Assembly (NCBI GenBank): GCA_002448445.1
Contig: DJYC01000086.1
Coordinates: 18,049-31,942 of the forward strand
Direction of reading: 5' to 3'
Length of the DNA: 13,894 nucleotides
DNA from: Treponema sp. UBA6988
GTDB taxonomy: Bacteria; Spirochaetota; Spirochaetia; Treponematales; Treponemataceae
Below, piece after piece: positions 13,328 through 13,894 of the stretch (the stretch's first letter is position 1; each line of letters opens with the position of its first letter). Under the pieces are notes generated by a model, which saw only the letters and a program-made list of their open reading frames with translations, had not been told where the DNA came from and did no database searches. The position numbers were made by a program, and so were the translations under genes.

Positions 13328-13807
13328 TCAATCTGGTACAGTGATAGCCGCTTCGCACTGTGTGGCGGTCAGTGCCTCTAGTTCCTCAAGGGGAATCTGG
13401 GTGTATTCGGATATTTTTTCTAGCGGAAGGATTGCGTCTTTTAGCATGCTAATCGCATATTTTTTTAGGGCTTCTTTTTGGCCAATAAGTTCCCCTTCTT
13501 TTTGGCCGATTTTTTGTCCTTCTTCGAGGCCTCTGTTGTAGCTTAACTGAACTTCCTGTTCCCATGTCATAAACTGCTGCCTCCACTGTGCATTGTGGCG
13601 GGCAGATGTTACAAGAAGGTCAAGGTCTTTTGTAAATTCTGAGTCTGCACTGCCGCCGCTTAAGAATTTGAAGAAGTCTTTTTCTTCCTCTGACGGCATT
13701 ATATCATATTTTTGTGCGTTAAAAAAGATTTTGCTTGCAGCCTGTACCGGCCTTTTGTGGAAAGTTGCATTTTTTTCTGTCGCATATCCTTCCTTGCAAA
13801 GCAGACT
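13328..13807 (-). pseudogene. C-terminal remnant of a PD-(D/E)XK (Rpn-type) transposase/nuclease
   Basis: The frame is open without a stop from the TAG just before 13844 down to TGA 13328, but the first ATG is at 13699. The readable part begins LLCKEGYATEKNATF, continues QAASKIFFNAQKYDIMPSEE, and ends in a helical tail with GLEEGQKIGQKEGELIGQKE, the Gly-x3-Gly/Glu repeats usual at the C-terminus of this family. The upstream residues still read like family sequence through about 13807, so ATG 13699 is an internal methionine, not a true start. The N-terminal catalytic PD-(D/E)XK part is missing: from about 13808 the sequence is the modular repeat. The gene has therefore been truncated by, or recombined with, the repeat and is probably inactive. 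Confidence 0.65.
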
Positions 13808-13894
13808 AGCCCGGATTGGAGGGGCCCGCGATAGCGGGTTGCGCTAGCAATGGAGCGGGTAGGGTCCCGCGGAACCCCGCAAAGCCGGATTTTA
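13808..13894 (+). repeat. Modular hairpin repeat, copy D, running off the right edge
   Basis: Contains CCGGATTGGAGGGGC, hairpin CCCGC-GATA-GCGGG (13825-13838), linker GCAATGGAG, hairpin GCGGG-TAGGGT-CCCGC, linker GGAACCCCGCAAAGCC. Linkers match copy A; the hairpins differ in sequence but are still perfectly paired. The usual GTTAGCAA...GCACGG head is replaced by nuclease-gene sequence. Confidence 0.7.

Noticed and set aside
1..13894. tRNA, rRNA or a known riboswitch
   Set aside because: No cloverleaf with a GTTC-type T-loop, no rRNA-like block and no known riboswitch core was seen on either strand.

Overview
The window looks like chromosomal DNA from a spirochaete of the Treponema group, probably a host-associated (gut, rumen or oral) species. 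Pointers are the SH3-repeat protein remnant of a type common in treponemes, a citrate/2-methylcitrate synthase, a PD-(D/E)XK 'transposase' with Gly-Lys/Glu repeats at its C-terminus, and heavy loads of intergenic hairpin repeats. The assignment rests on protein resemblance recalled by eye, not on a search.

Layout. 1-338: intergenic repeats, ending in a weak promoter. 339-2368: a two-gene operon encoding a double zinc-ribbon membrane protein and a TPM-domain membrane protein (YdjG/YdjH-like), closed by a terminator at 2390-2424. 2459-4716: what appears to be a complete integron gene cassette. It is bounded by two GTTATGC cores, carries one AT-rich gene for a GmrSD-type (DUF262 + DUF1524) restriction nuclease, and ends in a 117-bp attC-like palindrome. 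4717-5045: the head of what may be a second, decayed cassette, with a start-less reading frame. 5046-5697: an SH3-domain lipoprotein/secreted protein gene broken by an internal deletion and frameshift. 5708-7708 (minus): a two-gene operon of a membrane-anchored beta-propeller protein and a membrane-anchored M23/LytM-fold protein lacking its catalytic residues. 7797-8200: a long modular repeat. 8248-10065: a DUF4153 polytopic membrane protein followed by a strong terminator. 10171-11257: an HTH + GHKL-ATPase + DUF4325 regulator under a consensus promoter that is overlaid by three helically phased direct repeats. 11392-11770: another modular repeat. 11876-13312: citrate synthase with a near-perfect promoter. 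13328 to about 13807 (minus): a PD-(D/E)XK transposase gene cut off by a further repeat copy that runs off the window.

How parts fit together. The zinc-ribbon and TPM proteins are expected to form one membrane complex. The propeller and pseudo-peptidase are probably co-translated envelope partners. The cassette gene is a candidate phage-defence function delivered by integron recombination into a non-coding site behind a terminator. The HTH-ATPase-DUF4325 gene looks self-contained, with its own operator array. The most unusual material is the defence cassette with its attC, the phased operator on an apparently leaderless promoter, and the dispersed repeats, whose linkers are conserved while the small hairpins between them differ in sequence but remain paired.
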